A stretch of 64,000 bases of DNA from JBMNGH01 sp050949725 (GCA_050949725.1 JBMNGH010000001.1:310001-374000), one strand, 5' to 3'. Shown: positions 26,879 through 35,403, numbered from the stretch's first letter. Numbers and translations: made by a program. Notes: generated by a model from the sequence alone, not told the origin.

Positions 26879-27742
26879 TTATAAAGAATTAATCTTATTT
26901 CTTAATGTGACCACTACGATTTCCGGTCTGTTAAATACTCTTATGGGAAAAATGCTATTACCTAAACCCCGGCTCACAAACATTGTGGTTGAATCTTTAG
27001 TATAACTGCCACTTGTATATTTAGGTAGAATTCCTTGGCCGGGTGCAACCAATCCACCGATAAGAGGTATTCTGATTTGACCTCCGTGAGCATGCCCTGA
27101 AAAAACTAAATCTATTTTGTTTTCACAATAAAGTTCAAAAAGCTCGGGTCTGTGTGAAAGTAAAATTTTAAAATCTTTATTAGTTGACCAGTGGCTTAAT
27201 TGTTGTGTAATTTTATTAATATTTGTACCTTCCAGATAATCGGATGTTAGAAAAGCCGGATCAGCTAAGCCCATGATATGTATTGTGTTTCTACCTTTTG
27301 AGAGTTCAACTGCCGTATCATCGAGAATACAAACCCCGGTATCAATCAAGCTTTCCTTTATTAAAGGGTATTTTCCTGACCATGCTTCGTGATTTCCAGA
27401 AACATAATATACGGGAGCTGTTTTTATAGCTCCTGAAATAAATATCATAGCAGTTTCCAAATCATATTTTCGTCTGTCGATCATATCCCCTGTTACAACT
27501 ATTATATCCGGCGCAAGATTTCTAACCTTGTTTAATATATCAATCTGGCCGTCCCCGAACATTTTATTATGCAAATCAGAAATGTGGACTATTTTGAAAC
27601 CATCGAAATCATTAGGTATCTTAGGGTTGTTGTAAACCGATTGTGTAATAACGATGCTGTTGTTTTGATAGATGCAGAAAACAATAAAACTTAAAACAAG
27701 AATAATAAATTTTATCAATGTTTTATTTGACCATATTCTCAA
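26879..27742 (-). CDS. Membrane-anchored metallophosphoesterase (YkuE-like)
   Basis: A 287-residue calcineurin-like phosphoesterase with an N-terminal signal anchor at about residues 9-27, so the catalytic domain faces outside. The metal motifs are complete: HISDLHNKMFG, VVTGDMIDRRK, YVSGNHEAW and FSGHAHGGQIRIP. Related proteins act on UDP-diacylglucosamine or phospholipid-type phosphodiesters; the substrate here is unknown. The start is TTG with CAGGAAGTGA upstream. It stands alone; 266 bases downstream to dgt hold no gene. Confidence 0.88.
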   Translation of the reverse strand: MRIWSNKTLIKFIILVLSFIVFCIYQNNSIVITQSVYNNPKIPNDFDGFKIVHISDLHNKMFGDGQIDILNKVRNLAPDIIVVTGDMIDRRKYDLETAMIFISGAIKTAPVYYVSGNHEAWSGKYPLIKESLIDTGVCILDDTAVELSKGRNTIHIMGLADPAFLTSDYLEGTNINKITQQLSHWSTNKDFKILLSHRPELFELYCENKIDLVFSGHAHGGQIRIPLIGGLVAPGQGILPKYTSGSYTKDSTTMFVSRGLGNSIFPIRVFNRPEIVVVTLRNKINSL

Positions 27743-27944
27743 TGTTGCTCACTTCCTGAGAATAAAAATAAGATTTATTTCATATTAGTATTAAGTTCAT
27801 TATATAACATTTTTCCCCATTTCAAAGCAGCAAATGGACTGAAATACAACTCATTCTTGACTTTATGCGAAACAAGCTAATCCAATTATATGTGTCAAAC
27901 CAGGGTACTCAGCAATATATTACAATAGAAAGGAGTGATGCAAT

Positions 27945-28637
27945 ATGTATGAAAAACATGGCTTTGATTCAAAAAATGATCTGATCATCGGGCCTGACAG
28001 TATCCCGATAGACGATAAAAACGGCGACTATCTAACTATATATCCTAAAAATAAGGGAAAGTGCCTGCCGCCAAGTTGTTTCTGTGAAATAGGAGAGCTC
28101 ATTAGAAATGGAGGGTTTGAAATCCCCGGCGTTGAACCCGGCCAGGTATTTTCCGATTGGCGTCTGGGATTGAGCTCTGAATCTATAAATATTTCTATGA
28201 CTTTTGAAAACGTTTATGAGGGAGACAGCGCGGCAAGCATCCAGACTACTGCCACACCAACTCCCGAATCAAAACTTTTACAGTTGCGCCAAAATATCAT
28301 CGTGACACCAGGCTGTTTGTATAGATTAAAATTTGCTGAAAGACTTGTGGCTTTAGGTAACATAGACACCGTTTTGCCGGTCCTTGTAGCGAGGATTTTT
28401 TATGTATACCAAGGCTTCGAGTACGATCTGCTAAATAAACCTATCAAAAAATCTCAGATAGACACGAAATACAACCTACACAGAGAGGAAGCAAGGGTAC
28501 CCGTGCCCTGCAATGTGTCAGGAGTTGTTGTGCAGTTTGAATTCTTTATAACTGACAGCGGAGGCTCTGTATGGAATTTGGATGCGGTATCACTGCGTGC
28601 AGTATCAAAGACTTCTGCCTGCTGTTGCAAGGAGTGA
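27945..28637 (+). CDS. NGGFE-domain protein, copy 1 (unknown, beta-sandwich-like surface protein)
   Basis: A 230-residue protein with no signal peptide or membrane segment. A 40-residue variable N-terminus leads into one ~175-residue domain beginning CFCEIGELIRNGGFE and ending VSLRAVSKTSACC. The NGGFE...W start and Q-x(3)-VTPGCLYRLKF middle resemble the carbohydrate-binding-like jelly-roll fold (CBM4/9-like) and the N-terminal domain of some clostridial collagen-repeat proteins; binding is not shown. Conserved cysteines occur at CxC, PGC, PCNV and CC. First of four tandem plus-strand paralogues; SD AAAGGAGTGA. Its stop overlaps the SD of the next gene. A spore or cell-surface role is inference. 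Confidence 0.8.
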   Translation: MYEKHGFDSKNDLIIGPDSIPIDDKNGDYLTIYPKNKGKCLPPSCFCEIGELIRNGGFEIPGVEPGQVFSDWRLGLSSESINISMTFENVYEGDSAASIQTTATPTPESKLLQLRQNIIVTPGCLYRLKFAERLVALGNIDTVLPVLVARIFYVYQGFEYDLLNKPIKKSQIDTKYNLHREEARVPVPCNVSGVVVQFEFFITDSGGSVWNLDAVSLRAVSKTSACCCKE

Positions 28638-28642
28638 TTTAT

Positions 28643-29293
28643 ATGAAAATGAGAATTTCAGAGGAAAGTCCCCGCAAGAATTATGACAAAAAAGTAACCC
28701 TGTCATCCGCATGCAGGGATAAATGTATTCCCGAAATATGCTTTTGCGAAACTGGGGAGCTGCTTAAAAACGGGGGATTCGAAACCCCAAGCTTTAATCC
28801 GAATGAGCTGTTCGCTGGATGGAGGCTTCACAGCATAACACCAAATACAATTGATTTTGTCAGAGATACTGAAAATGTTTACAAAGGAAGTACCGCGGCA
28901 AGTGTCCGGACTACACAGCAAGCAGGCCCGGCAGTTCTGGTGCTCCGCCAATATGTAGATGTTACCCCCGGCTGCCTTTACAGGTTGAAGTTTGCAGAAA
29001 GGTTAGTAGCCTTTAACCAGACGACCGACCGTGTTCCCCTACTTATTGCAAGTCTTGTTTATCTGGACCGAGTATTAAATGAATATGAGCTCTTGAGCAT
29101 CTATATTCAAAAAAAGAAAGCAGACGCAGAATATTACCTTCACGAACAAACGGCAGACTTTCCCGTCCCCTGTAACGTACCGGGAATCATTGTACAGTTT
29201 AGCTTCTTTACAACAGATACCCCGGGCTCTGTGTGGAATTTGGACGCCGTATCACTGCGCGCCGTATCAAAGGCTTCTGCCTGCTGCTTATAA
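28643..29293 (+). CDS. NGGFE-domain protein, copy 2
   Basis: A 216-residue paralogue of the preceding protein with the same single domain: CFCETGELLKNGGFE, VTPGCLYRLKFAERLVA, FPVPCNV, VWNLDAVSLRAVSKASACC. The ATG at 28643 has AAGGAGTGA about 5 bases upstream, partly formed by the previous stop. An in-frame ATG at 28571 lies inside copy 1 and lacks an SD. The last 65 bases are nearly identical in DNA to those of copy 1, pointing to recent duplication or gene conversion. Translation is probably coupled to copy 1. Function unknown. Confidence 0.8.
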   Translation: MKMRISEESPRKNYDKKVTLSSACRDKCIPEICFCETGELLKNGGFETPSFNPNELFAGWRLHSITPNTIDFVRDTENVYKGSTAASVRTTQQAGPAVLVLRQYVDVTPGCLYRLKFAERLVAFNQTTDRVPLLIASLVYLDRVLNEYELLSIYIQKKKADAEYYLHEQTADFPVPCNVPGIIVQFSFFTTDTPGSVWNLDAVSLRAVSKASACCL

Positions 29294-29373
29294 TTTGGTC
29301 GGCAAATTGTGTAAACGGAATAAATGTTTTATGCATGCAGTAGGCAAATGAAAAGTAGAGAGGAGTGTCTGAT

Positions 29374-30654
29374 TTGGAAAAAAAAATAAGTGATGACGGC
29401 AGCGAGCTCATAAACAGTAATAAGGAAGACCTGGTAAAATTACAAATAGATAAGTGTAAACACTGTCATTTCCTAGGCTGTGCGTGTGAAAGCAAAGAAC
29501 TAATTAAAAACGGTGGATTTGAAATGCTCAGCGCCGACGGCACCCAAGTATTTGCAGAATGGAGAACGCTAAACCAAGTTTCAAATACAACCGTTAGTCA
29601 GGGACCACCAGGAGATATGCCTCCTGTAACATATGAAGGAATAAGGGCGGCATGGTTTATAAGTAACACTTCAGCTACTTTGGAGCAGCATTCGATATCT
29701 CTTCAACAGAATGTCACCGTAACACCGGGCTGCATATATCAGTTCAGCTTTGCCGAAAACTTTTTTGCCCGTGGAGAAATCGCTGAATTTACGCCAAGCC
29801 TTACAGGAAGGGTGTTTTTTACCGATAGTGCGGGAAGTCAATTTGATCTCATAAAGATTACGATTGAAAAAGGGAATGATCCTTCCAACATAAACCTGGG
29901 TTATTCTTTCCATCAAAAAACAGCTGAAATGCCGGTGCCCTGCAATGTGTCAAAAGTCACTGTCCAATTTGATTTTTTTGTAAGGGATACTGGTGGGACT
30001 ATGTGGCTGTTAGACGGTGTAAGTCTGCGGGCAGTTTCAGCTGAATCCCTTTGTTCAAAAAAAGGCTGTGTTTCTTTCATGAATATATGTAAACCCGGAA
30101 ATCTTATCAGAAACGGAAGCTTTGAGGATATTTTCGGGGGGCCAGGTTCTCCATTTCTATATTGGCGTCAATTGCCTGACTCCAGTGACCAGGTGATTGT
30201 TCAAGCCAATTCTAATGTGGAATATGAAGAGGTTTTCGTCGCAAGCTTTACAAGTGTTACCAGCGGCACCGCCCAAGCTAAATCGGTTTCTCTTCGCCAA
30301 ATCGTACCTGTAACACCCGGTTGCCTGCTGGAGCTTAGTTTTGCTGAAAACTTTCTTAACCGTGGAGACCCTGCCAGTAATATACCCCGGCTTATAGCGA
30401 GGGTGTTTTGGGTTAACGACATCGGAAATGAATTTAATCTCATAAGTATTCCGATTGTTAAATCTCTCGCTCCAGAGAATAGAGGCTATACTTTCCACAA
30501 GAAGAGGGCAGACATCCCCATACCCTGCAACGTAACCAACGTCTATGTCCAGTTTGATTTTTCAACAACAGATACGGGGAATACACAATGGCTACTTGAT
30601 GCCGTACAGCTTCATGCTCTTCCCTGGGCTTCCACCTGCTGCCAGGACTTATAG
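29374..30654 (+). CDS. NGGFE-domain protein with two tandem domains, copies 3 and 4
   Basis: A 426-residue paralogue with two domains in one chain: CACESKELIKNGGFE to VSLRAVSAESLC (about residues 30-230), then ICKPGNLIRNGSFE to VQLHALPWASTCC (about 233-426). Both keep PGC, FAEN, GYxFH and PCNV; the second is more diverged. The start is probably the TTG at 29374, with AGAGAGGAG about 8 bases upstream; the in-frame GTG at 29365 overlaps the SD. No signal peptide is present. It follows copy 2 by about 80 bases and is followed by copy 5. Fusion of two units suggests the domain is a modular, repeatable building block (inference). Confidence 0.8.
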   Translation: MEKKISDDGSELINSNKEDLVKLQIDKCKHCHFLGCACESKELIKNGGFEMLSADGTQVFAEWRTLNQVSNTTVSQGPPGDMPPVTYEGIRAAWFISNTSATLEQHSISLQQNVTVTPGCIYQFSFAENFFARGEIAEFTPSLTGRVFFTDSAGSQFDLIKITIEKGNDPSNINLGYSFHQKTAEMPVPCNVSKVTVQFDFFVRDTGGTMWLLDGVSLRAVSAESLCSKKGCVSFMNICKPGNLIRNGSFEDIFGGPGSPFLYWRQLPDSSDQVIVQANSNVEYEEVFVASFTSVTSGTAQAKSVSLRQIVPVTPGCLLELSFAENFLNRGDPASNIPRLIARVFWVNDIGNEFNLISIPIVKSLAPENRGYTFHKKRADIPIPCNVTNVYVQFDFSTTDTGNTQWLLDAVQLHALPWASTCCQDL

Positions 30655-30667
30655 GAGGTGACTGATT

Positions 30668-31291
30668 ATGCAAAATTTTAAACATCCTAGATGCTTCTGC
30701 GAAAGGGCAGAATTGATTAAAAATGGAGGTTTTGAGATTCGAAGTTCTGAACCGGATAGTCCATTTAGACATTGGAGAATTGTAAACCCGAATTTAGCTA
30801 GAGTAAGCAATGAACCGCTTATCACAAGTATTGCATACGAAGGACTGTCTGCAGCCAGTTTTGAAACTATTCCCACCGATGAAGAGGAAGATAAATCAGT
30901 AACATTGCAACAAAATGTCATTGCAACTCCGGGTTGCACATATAAGCTAAGCTTTGCAGAAAATCTTATCAACGTCGGAAGCGGCGGTGCGTCATTACCT
31001 ATCCTTACCGCAAGGGTTGTTTACACGGATGACTCCGGCAATGATGTGGACCTAATAATTGTGCCAATATTAAAATTGAACCGGAAAACTGACACAGACA
31101 GAGGTTATACCTTTCATGAAGCGGTAGCCAATGTTCCCTTACCCTGCAATGTTTCAGAACTAATTGTCCGCTTTGATTTTTTTGTGAACAATATAACCGG
31201 GACCCTTTGGTTTTTAGACGGCGTATCCCTGCGGGCTGTATCTTCCATATCAGCTTGCTGCGAAGATAATAAAACATGTGTAATAAGGTAA
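30668..31291 (+). CDS. NGGFE-domain protein, copy 5
   Basis: A 207-residue last member of the tandem cluster. The variable N-terminal extension is nearly absent (MQNFKHPRCFCERAEL), so this is almost the bare domain, with NGGFE, ATPGCTYKLSFAEN, GYTFHEAVA, LPCNV and LDGVSLRAVSSISACC, plus a short EDNKTC tail. SD AGGAGGTGA lies 5-6 bases before the ATG and 14 bases after the previous gene. A GC-rich hairpin about 90 bases downstream probably ends the operon. Function unknown. Confidence 0.8.
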   Translation: MQNFKHPRCFCERAELIKNGGFEIRSSEPDSPFRHWRIVNPNLARVSNEPLITSIAYEGLSAASFETIPTDEEEDKSVTLQQNVIATPGCTYKLSFAENLINVGSGGASLPILTARVVYTDDSGNDVDLIIVPILKLNRKTDTDRGYTFHEAVANVPLPCNVSELIVRFDFFVNNITGTLWFLDGVSLRAVSSISACCEDNKTCVIR

Positions 31292-31383
31292 TTCCCATAG
31301 TCGGGTAGGTGGCTGCCCTTAAATTGAGAAAAGCAAAATATCCCGCCTTCTTTAATCTCCCGTCACGATGACTTTTCAATGAA

Positions 31384-31412
31384 CGGGTTACGGGCACAAC
31401 GCCGGTAACCCG
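31384..31412 (+). terminator. Hairpin after the NGGFE gene cluster, probable terminator
   Basis: A 12-bp stem CGGGTTACGGGC/GCCGGTAACCCG with one mismatch closes a 5-nt loop. Only a weak T-rich stretch follows, so termination is likely but not certain. The rest of 31292-31588 shows no gene. Confidence 0.6.
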
Positions 31413-31588
31413 ATCTTAATTTGCACCTTACCACGTTACCCTGGGCCACAATACCCAAAGTTTACTGCAGGGAAAGTTTATGCCTTTACAAGACACCTTC
31501 TTATCCTTTGCCACTGCTTCCAAAAGCGTTACTATGTGTTACGCATTTGTAAGTAATAATATAAATTGATAATTAAACAATGTAAAAA

Positions 31589-32719
31589 CTATGTCATCGG
31601 TTTTGAATCCGGCTGAGTAAGGTATTGAGCTACGGGTGGTTTCTCCCGCTCAGGTATAGCTAACTTATAAAAAAATACCTTTTTTTCATCGCAAACATAA
31701 AAGACGGGAACCTTTTTATCTTCTACATCGTCGTACTGATATATAATCGGTTTACTTATCTCATCGGCTATACGTACTAAGTCCTCAATGGTTTTTACCG
31801 GCCATAAATCCTTACTGTCAAATAGTATCTCATTAGTTGTATCTAACTCGACCAATCGTTCCCCATGTTTTTTAAATATCTGTTTAATCTCTCTCTCCAG
31901 CTTATCCTGAAGCTTTCCTTTAGTGCAAGTCAGCACCAAAAGTAGAATCAGGCCACACAGCCCGGCTAAAATGCTACAAATAATAAGTTTGTTTTGTTTT
32001 TGAGGATCTTCCACCTGTATGACCTCTTCGATAGAGCCCGGTTTTTCAATTGCTCGTTCTCCCCCGATTTCAAAATAACTACTCCCCAATGGAACTACCA
32101 TGGTGGGTGTTAAACTCTCTTTAATAATGCCTTTATCGGTTTTAGTCTCAAGATTAATATCCCATCTAATAGTCAATCTATGATTACCCGTAACTCCGCT
32201 CTCCTCTGCAACCTGTTTCACAAAATCCTGGAAATCGGCCAAATAAACAGGCAGTTCTTTTTTTATGGAAAAATTCTTATCTGAAGCAGAAAAGCTTGTC
32301 TTAGGAATAAGCACAAAATCTTTGCTCCAAATTGTTTTGACCTCATTTTCTCCGTCACTAAGGCCTACATTACGACCTTCCAGGGCCTCCACCACAGCGG
32401 TAATGCTGTAATCTCCCCTGATATCAGCATTTGTTTCACCGGAGTAACTATAATCCAATAAAGTATTGATATAGTCCACATAGTTCGTGATATATATGTT
32501 ACCCTCTTTTAGGCTTGTCTCACTGCCAAGTATATTTGGTTTATAAAAAACGCTATAATTTACTATAGCTTTTTGATCATAATTAAATACTATAGCTTTC
32601 TGCTCTTGCAAAGGAAGATTGTATAAATAATATATTCCGTAAGAAAATATTGCTATTGCGCAAGTTAAGAAAACGACCATTATATTTCTAATTGTTTTAT
32701 TTATAACTTTTTTCTTCAT
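31589..32719 (-). CDS. DUF5305-like membrane protein, partner of SipW-type signal peptidase
   Basis: A 376-residue membrane protein with an N-terminal helix at about residues 12-34, an extracytoplasmic beta-rich domain (VFNYDQKAIVNYSVFYKPN, NYVDYINTLLDYSYSGE, IRWDINLETKTDKG, TPTMVVPLGSSYFEIGGE), a second helix near 240-262 and a cytoplasmic tail. The extracellular part resembles DUF5305, a family found beside SipW-type signal peptidases in archaea and Firmicutes; no activity is established. The ATG at 32719 overlaps the signal peptidase stop by 4 bases (ATGA), so the two are coupled. Last gene of the locus. Confidence 0.75.
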   Translation of the reverse strand: MKKKVINKTIRNIMVVFLTCAIAIFSYGIYYLYNLPLQEQKAIVFNYDQKAIVNYSVFYKPNILGSETSLKEGNIYITNYVDYINTLLDYSYSGETNADIRGDYSITAVVEALEGRNVGLSDGENEVKTIWSKDFVLIPKTSFSASDKNFSIKKELPVYLADFQDFVKQVAEESGVTGNHRLTIRWDINLETKTDKGIIKESLTPTMVVPLGSSYFEIGGERAIEKPGSIEEVIQVEDPQKQNKLIICSILAGLCGLILLLVLTCTKGKLQDKLEREIKQIFKKHGERLVELDTTNEILFDSKDLWPVKTIEDLVRIADEISKPIIYQYDDVEDKKVPVFYVCDEKKVFFYKLAIPEREKPPVAQYLTQPDSKPMT

Positions 32720-33960
32720 AATTTCGCCCCCTTCCACTGATCGTTTGCCGTAAATAAACTATCTGAAGCAAATTCGTCCTTATCGCTTCTTATCATAAGT
32801 GTAAACCAACCTAACTTAGGTATTACTCCAATTACTTTACCTCTTACTTGTTCCGGTGATACCAAATGAGGATCGGCAAATACGTTAGCATCACCCTGTG
32901 TTTGATACCTCTTACCATCTACTCCTTTATATATATCAATTACCCTGTGGGTAATATTTTTATTCCCATCTTTGTATTGGATAATGTCGTTGACATTCAC
33001 ATCTTCGCCATCAATTTTTTTGACCAGAATAATATCACCTGCATTAACAACAGGTTCCATGCTGCCGGTAATGATCACAGAAGGAAATATGGGAAATAAA
33101 CCTACTGCAAACCAGATAATCAGCACCCCGCTTATACTGGTGATTATCCATCCGGCAGGTTTTTCCTTATCACTTTTTACTCCCCATTCTTCATTTAGAT
33201 ATAACTGCTGTACCAAAATGAAACTCAAGATGGGTAAAACTGTACCTAAAAATGTTTTCGTTATCCAACCAAGGTTAGGCAAGACCGGGCAAAACCAGCG
33301 AAAGCAATCCAACCCTCCGTGATATAATAGGGCCGGAACCGGTCCCCCCAGATAGGCAAGATAAGAAATCATTATGTTTTCCGCCAAAGTAGGCAGCACT
33401 TGTTCTCCCCCGTATTGCACGAACTCCAAGCCGGTTTTTATTGTTAACAGCTTGTTCAAGGGTAAAGCAACAAAAGTAAATACCAGGCTAATTAATCCTA
33501 ATGCCAAAAAGAAACTTTTTCTTGCCAAACAGTTTATCAGATATGCTCGCGAAAGCTCTGTCCATAATAACAGAGAAAAAACAAAAAAAATGTTAATCAT
33601 AATTCCCTTAGGTGTGAAGGAAAAGGGGCTCTTCCCTAAACCGTCAATGAGGCCACCTGCAAACATACCCATAATATAAAAGCCTGCAAATATCAATGCG
33701 AGGGAATTGATAAAGCCGTGAAGTCTAACCTTTCCCTGAGAACGAGGGTGAGGAAAGCTCCAGACGATATAAGCGGCTCCCAGCATAAGAGAGGGTTTAA
33801 TCATATAGAGGTAAGTTATGCTGTTTCTAAATGGGATAAATGGTAAATTATCGAATAAATACATTACACATATTATCGCAAAGATTAATGTAATGTTTAA
33901 CTTTTTATTTTGTTTTCGATATTTATCCTTAAACCTATCTATATCAACAGCACTTACCAT
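32716..33960 (-). CDS. SipW/ER-type signal peptidase I with polytopic N-terminal membrane domain
   Basis: A 414-residue enzyme. Residues 1-290 contain about eight hydrophobic helices, far more than the one or two in ordinary SipW. The catalytic domain follows: Ser300 in ITGSMEPVVNAGD and His338 in THRVIDIYKG, giving the Ser-His dyad of ER/SipW-type peptidases rather than Ser-Lys, plus a GDAN aspartate. It should cleave SipW-type signal peptides of the two cargo proteins encoded upstream. GAGGTG lies about 9 bases before the ATG at 33960; the in-frame GTG at 33972 overlaps this SD. The role of the membrane domain is unknown. Confidence 0.88.
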   Translation of the reverse strand: MVSAVDIDRFKDKYRKQNKKLNITLIFAIICVMYLFDNLPFIPFRNSITYLYMIKPSLMLGAAYIVWSFPHPRSQGKVRLHGFINSLALIFAGFYIMGMFAGGLIDGLGKSPFSFTPKGIMINIFFVFSLLLWTELSRAYLINCLARKSFFLALGLISLVFTFVALPLNKLLTIKTGLEFVQYGGEQVLPTLAENIMISYLAYLGGPVPALLYHGGLDCFRWFCPVLPNLGWITKTFLGTVLPILSFILVQQLYLNEEWGVKSDKEKPAGWIITSISGVLIIWFAVGLFPIFPSVIITGSMEPVVNAGDIILVKKIDGEDVNVNDIIQYKDGNKNITHRVIDIYKGVDGKRYQTQGDANVFADPHLVSPEQVRGKVIGVIPKLGWFTLMIRSDKDEFASDSLFTANDQWKGAKL

Positions 33961-33990
33961 ATCCACTTGCACCTCATTAGACTGTTATTC

Positions 33991-34476
33991 TTAAGGTAAA
34001 GATGTGGAGCTTGCTTCCGATTCCTGGTCATTTATCGGGAACTCAGGTTCAGCTTCCAAGTCGGCTTCTGATTTCGCTTCTTCTTTAGGGAACATATCTG
34101 TTTCTTCTGTTTCTTCTGTTTCATCATCTTCATTTTCCAAATACTGCTGTGAATTTGTACTCGGTTCTGCTGTAAACACAGATTCTGAGCTAGGTTCAGA
34201 TGTAATATCGGATTTCGGTTCCGAATTCTTATCCTGTTTTGATTCCTCATTTGTTTCCGCGCTCGAAGTATCGTCAGGAGCAGGTTGTGTGACAGATGCA
34301 GGGTTTGTTTGAAGCATTGGTGTTTCATCTACAGTCGGGTCAGGTGGAAGGCTCCAATTTCCTGTACGAATCTCACCTTTTACACACAATTCTTTTTGCC
34401 ATGCACCATTACTGGCAGAAATAAGAAAGAAGGAAATGCCGATACACAGGATAATCATTATGGCTTTATCTTTCAT
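33991..34476 (-). CDS. Secreted acidic low-complexity protein with SipW-type signal
   Basis: A 161-residue protein. An N-terminal hydrophobic segment (about residues 5-21) leads into NGAWQKELCVKGEIRTGNW, the pattern seen at the start of SipW-processed TasA/camelysin-like proteins. Instead of a folded domain, the remaining 120 residues are disordered and rich in Glu, Ser, Thr, Pro and Asp. It may be a linker or charge-rich matrix component, or a degenerate TasA-like cargo whose domain was lost. SD GAGGAGG lies about 8 bases before the ATG. A perfect 18-bp inverted repeat precedes it. Confidence 0.7.
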   Translation of the reverse strand: MKDKAIMIILCIGISFFLISASNGAWQKELCVKGEIRTGNWSLPPDPTVDETPMLQTNPASVTQPAPDDTSSAETNEESKQDKNSEPKSDITSEPSSESVFTAEPSTNSQQYLENEDDETEETEETDMFPKEEAKSEADLEAEPEFPINDQESEASSTSLP

Positions 34477-34500
34477 GCTGATTTCCTCCTCGGGTTAAAT

Positions 34501-34542
34501 CGATTTAGATAAGCAGGTAATTAAACCTGCTTATCTAAATCG
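34501..34542. repeat. Perfect 18-bp inverted repeat between surface-locus genes
   Basis: CGATTTAGATAAGCAGGT (34501-34518) and its exact complement (34525-34542) flank a 6-base AT loop. No T-run follows on the minus strand; instead the hairpin ends about 17 bases before the SD of the acidic-protein gene. It could stabilise the upstream mRNA, act as an RNase processing site or reduce distal expression. Confidence 0.85.
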
Positions 34543-34555
34543 CTGAAATCTTTAA

Positions 34556-35257
34556 TTAGTAACGATCTCCCTCATTAAACTGTTCCCAGTTCACCCTTAT
34601 CTCAAATTTACATTCCTTATCCATATATTTGTTTTCGAGTTCTTTGGGAAGCGAGAAGATAAAGCAATTATCTTCCTCGTTTGCTGGTCCAAAGCGGAAC
34701 TTTCCACCAGGCTCAAGAACTGCTCCAGACCTTGGATAATAAGTATTGGCATTGTCAATTACTTTATCTTTGAAGCTGGCGGGCAATTGGGTCAAAGGCA
34801 GAAAACCTTGAATTTCCCTTCCTTCTTCGGAAGCGCTTGTTCCGTCAGGCCAAACCGTGAAAGAGCACTTGCACAAGAGGGCGTTAAATAGATCTGTATT
34901 CCCTGATATTTTCTTAACTTCCAATCCAGCAGGTTTTACGGCCATTGTGCTCCTGTTTTCACCATAAAGGTTGACTCTTATTTGACAACCCGGATACAAG
35001 TTTTTCAGTGTCACTACCATACTATCGCCATTGTTATATAATCCTACTGAATCTGACTGTAAACCGTGAACTATACCTTCGGTATAAGCATAAGTACTTG
35101 ACGTAGACTTATTAGTGCCATCCTCAATAGTGGCATGCGTCAATGTCACATCTAATCTGCCGGTTTTAGCTGTTGTCGTCAAATTAATCTGATCACCCCA
35201 TGCGGCGTATCCAATACCCATCAACATCAGGGCGACTGTTAAAATTACCACCAACAA
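34556..35257 (-). CDS. Secreted protein with SipW-type signal peptide; 5' end frameshifted or slippage-dependent
   Basis: The frame encodes a hydrophobic segment followed by GIGYAAWGDQINLTTTAKTGRLDVTLT, the hallmark of SipW-dependent signal peptides (TasA-like), then a ~200-residue extracellular domain I do not recognise, with cysteines near 102, 131 and 133. The only in-frame start is a TTG at 35257 without an SD. The properly placed ATG at 35273, with AAAAGGAG upstream, is one base out of frame because of seven A residues (35264-35270). With six As the signal peptide would begin MKKVKLLVVIL. So the gene is either disrupted, sequenced with a homopolymer error, or expressed by slippage. Confidence 0.65.
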   Translation of the reverse strand: MLVVILTVALMLMGIGYAAWGDQINLTTTAKTGRLDVTLTHATIEDGTNKSTSSTYAYTEGIVHGLQSDSVGLYNNGDSMVVTLKNLYPGCQIRVNLYGENRSTMAVKPAGLEVKKISGNTDLFNALLCKCSFTVWPDGTSASEEGREIQGFLPLTQLPASFKDKVIDNANTYYPRSGAVLEPGGKFRFGPANEEDNCFIFSLPKELENKYMDKECKFEIRVNWEQFNEGDRY

Positions 35258-35357
35258 TTTGACTTTTTTTCATCTTTTGCATCTCCTTTTTTGTTTATTT
35301 TTATTCGGTTACCCACCTAAAGTAATGTATGTGGGTACTGCTCTGCAGTAATCCTCC

Positions 35358-35375
35358 TTATTTATCCCGTTTCAT
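35358..35375 (-). other. Five-codon minigene with strong SD in the leader between cargo genes
   Basis: On the minus strand AGGAGG is 3 bases before ATG-AAA-CGG-GAT-AAA-TAA (MKRDK). The stop is followed at once by another AAGGAGG, and a TACCCAC/GTGGGTA stem lies further on at about 35310-35335. This looks like a translated leader, but no function is shown. Confidence 0.35.
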
Positions 35376-35403
35376 GCACCTCCTAAAATCATTATTACAT
35401 TCA

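Noticed and set aside
30157..30498. Minus-strand frames antisense to the NGGFE genes (30157-30498, 30458-30772, 31005-31397)
   Set aside because: They have no SD, overlap paralogous plus-strand coding DNA that is conserved at protein level, and share no similarity with each other.
34004..34312. Serine-rich plus-strand frame and a second minus-strand frame across the acidic-protein gene
   Set aside because: Both are other-frame reflections of a low-complexity Glu/Ser/Thr coding sequence; neither has an SD, while the accepted frame has GAGGAGG and a signal segment.
35310..35403. Leader between cargo genes considered as a c-di-GMP riboswitch
   Set aside because: I could not find the conserved GEMM-type core or tetraloop/receptor sequences; only a simple stem and SDs are visible.
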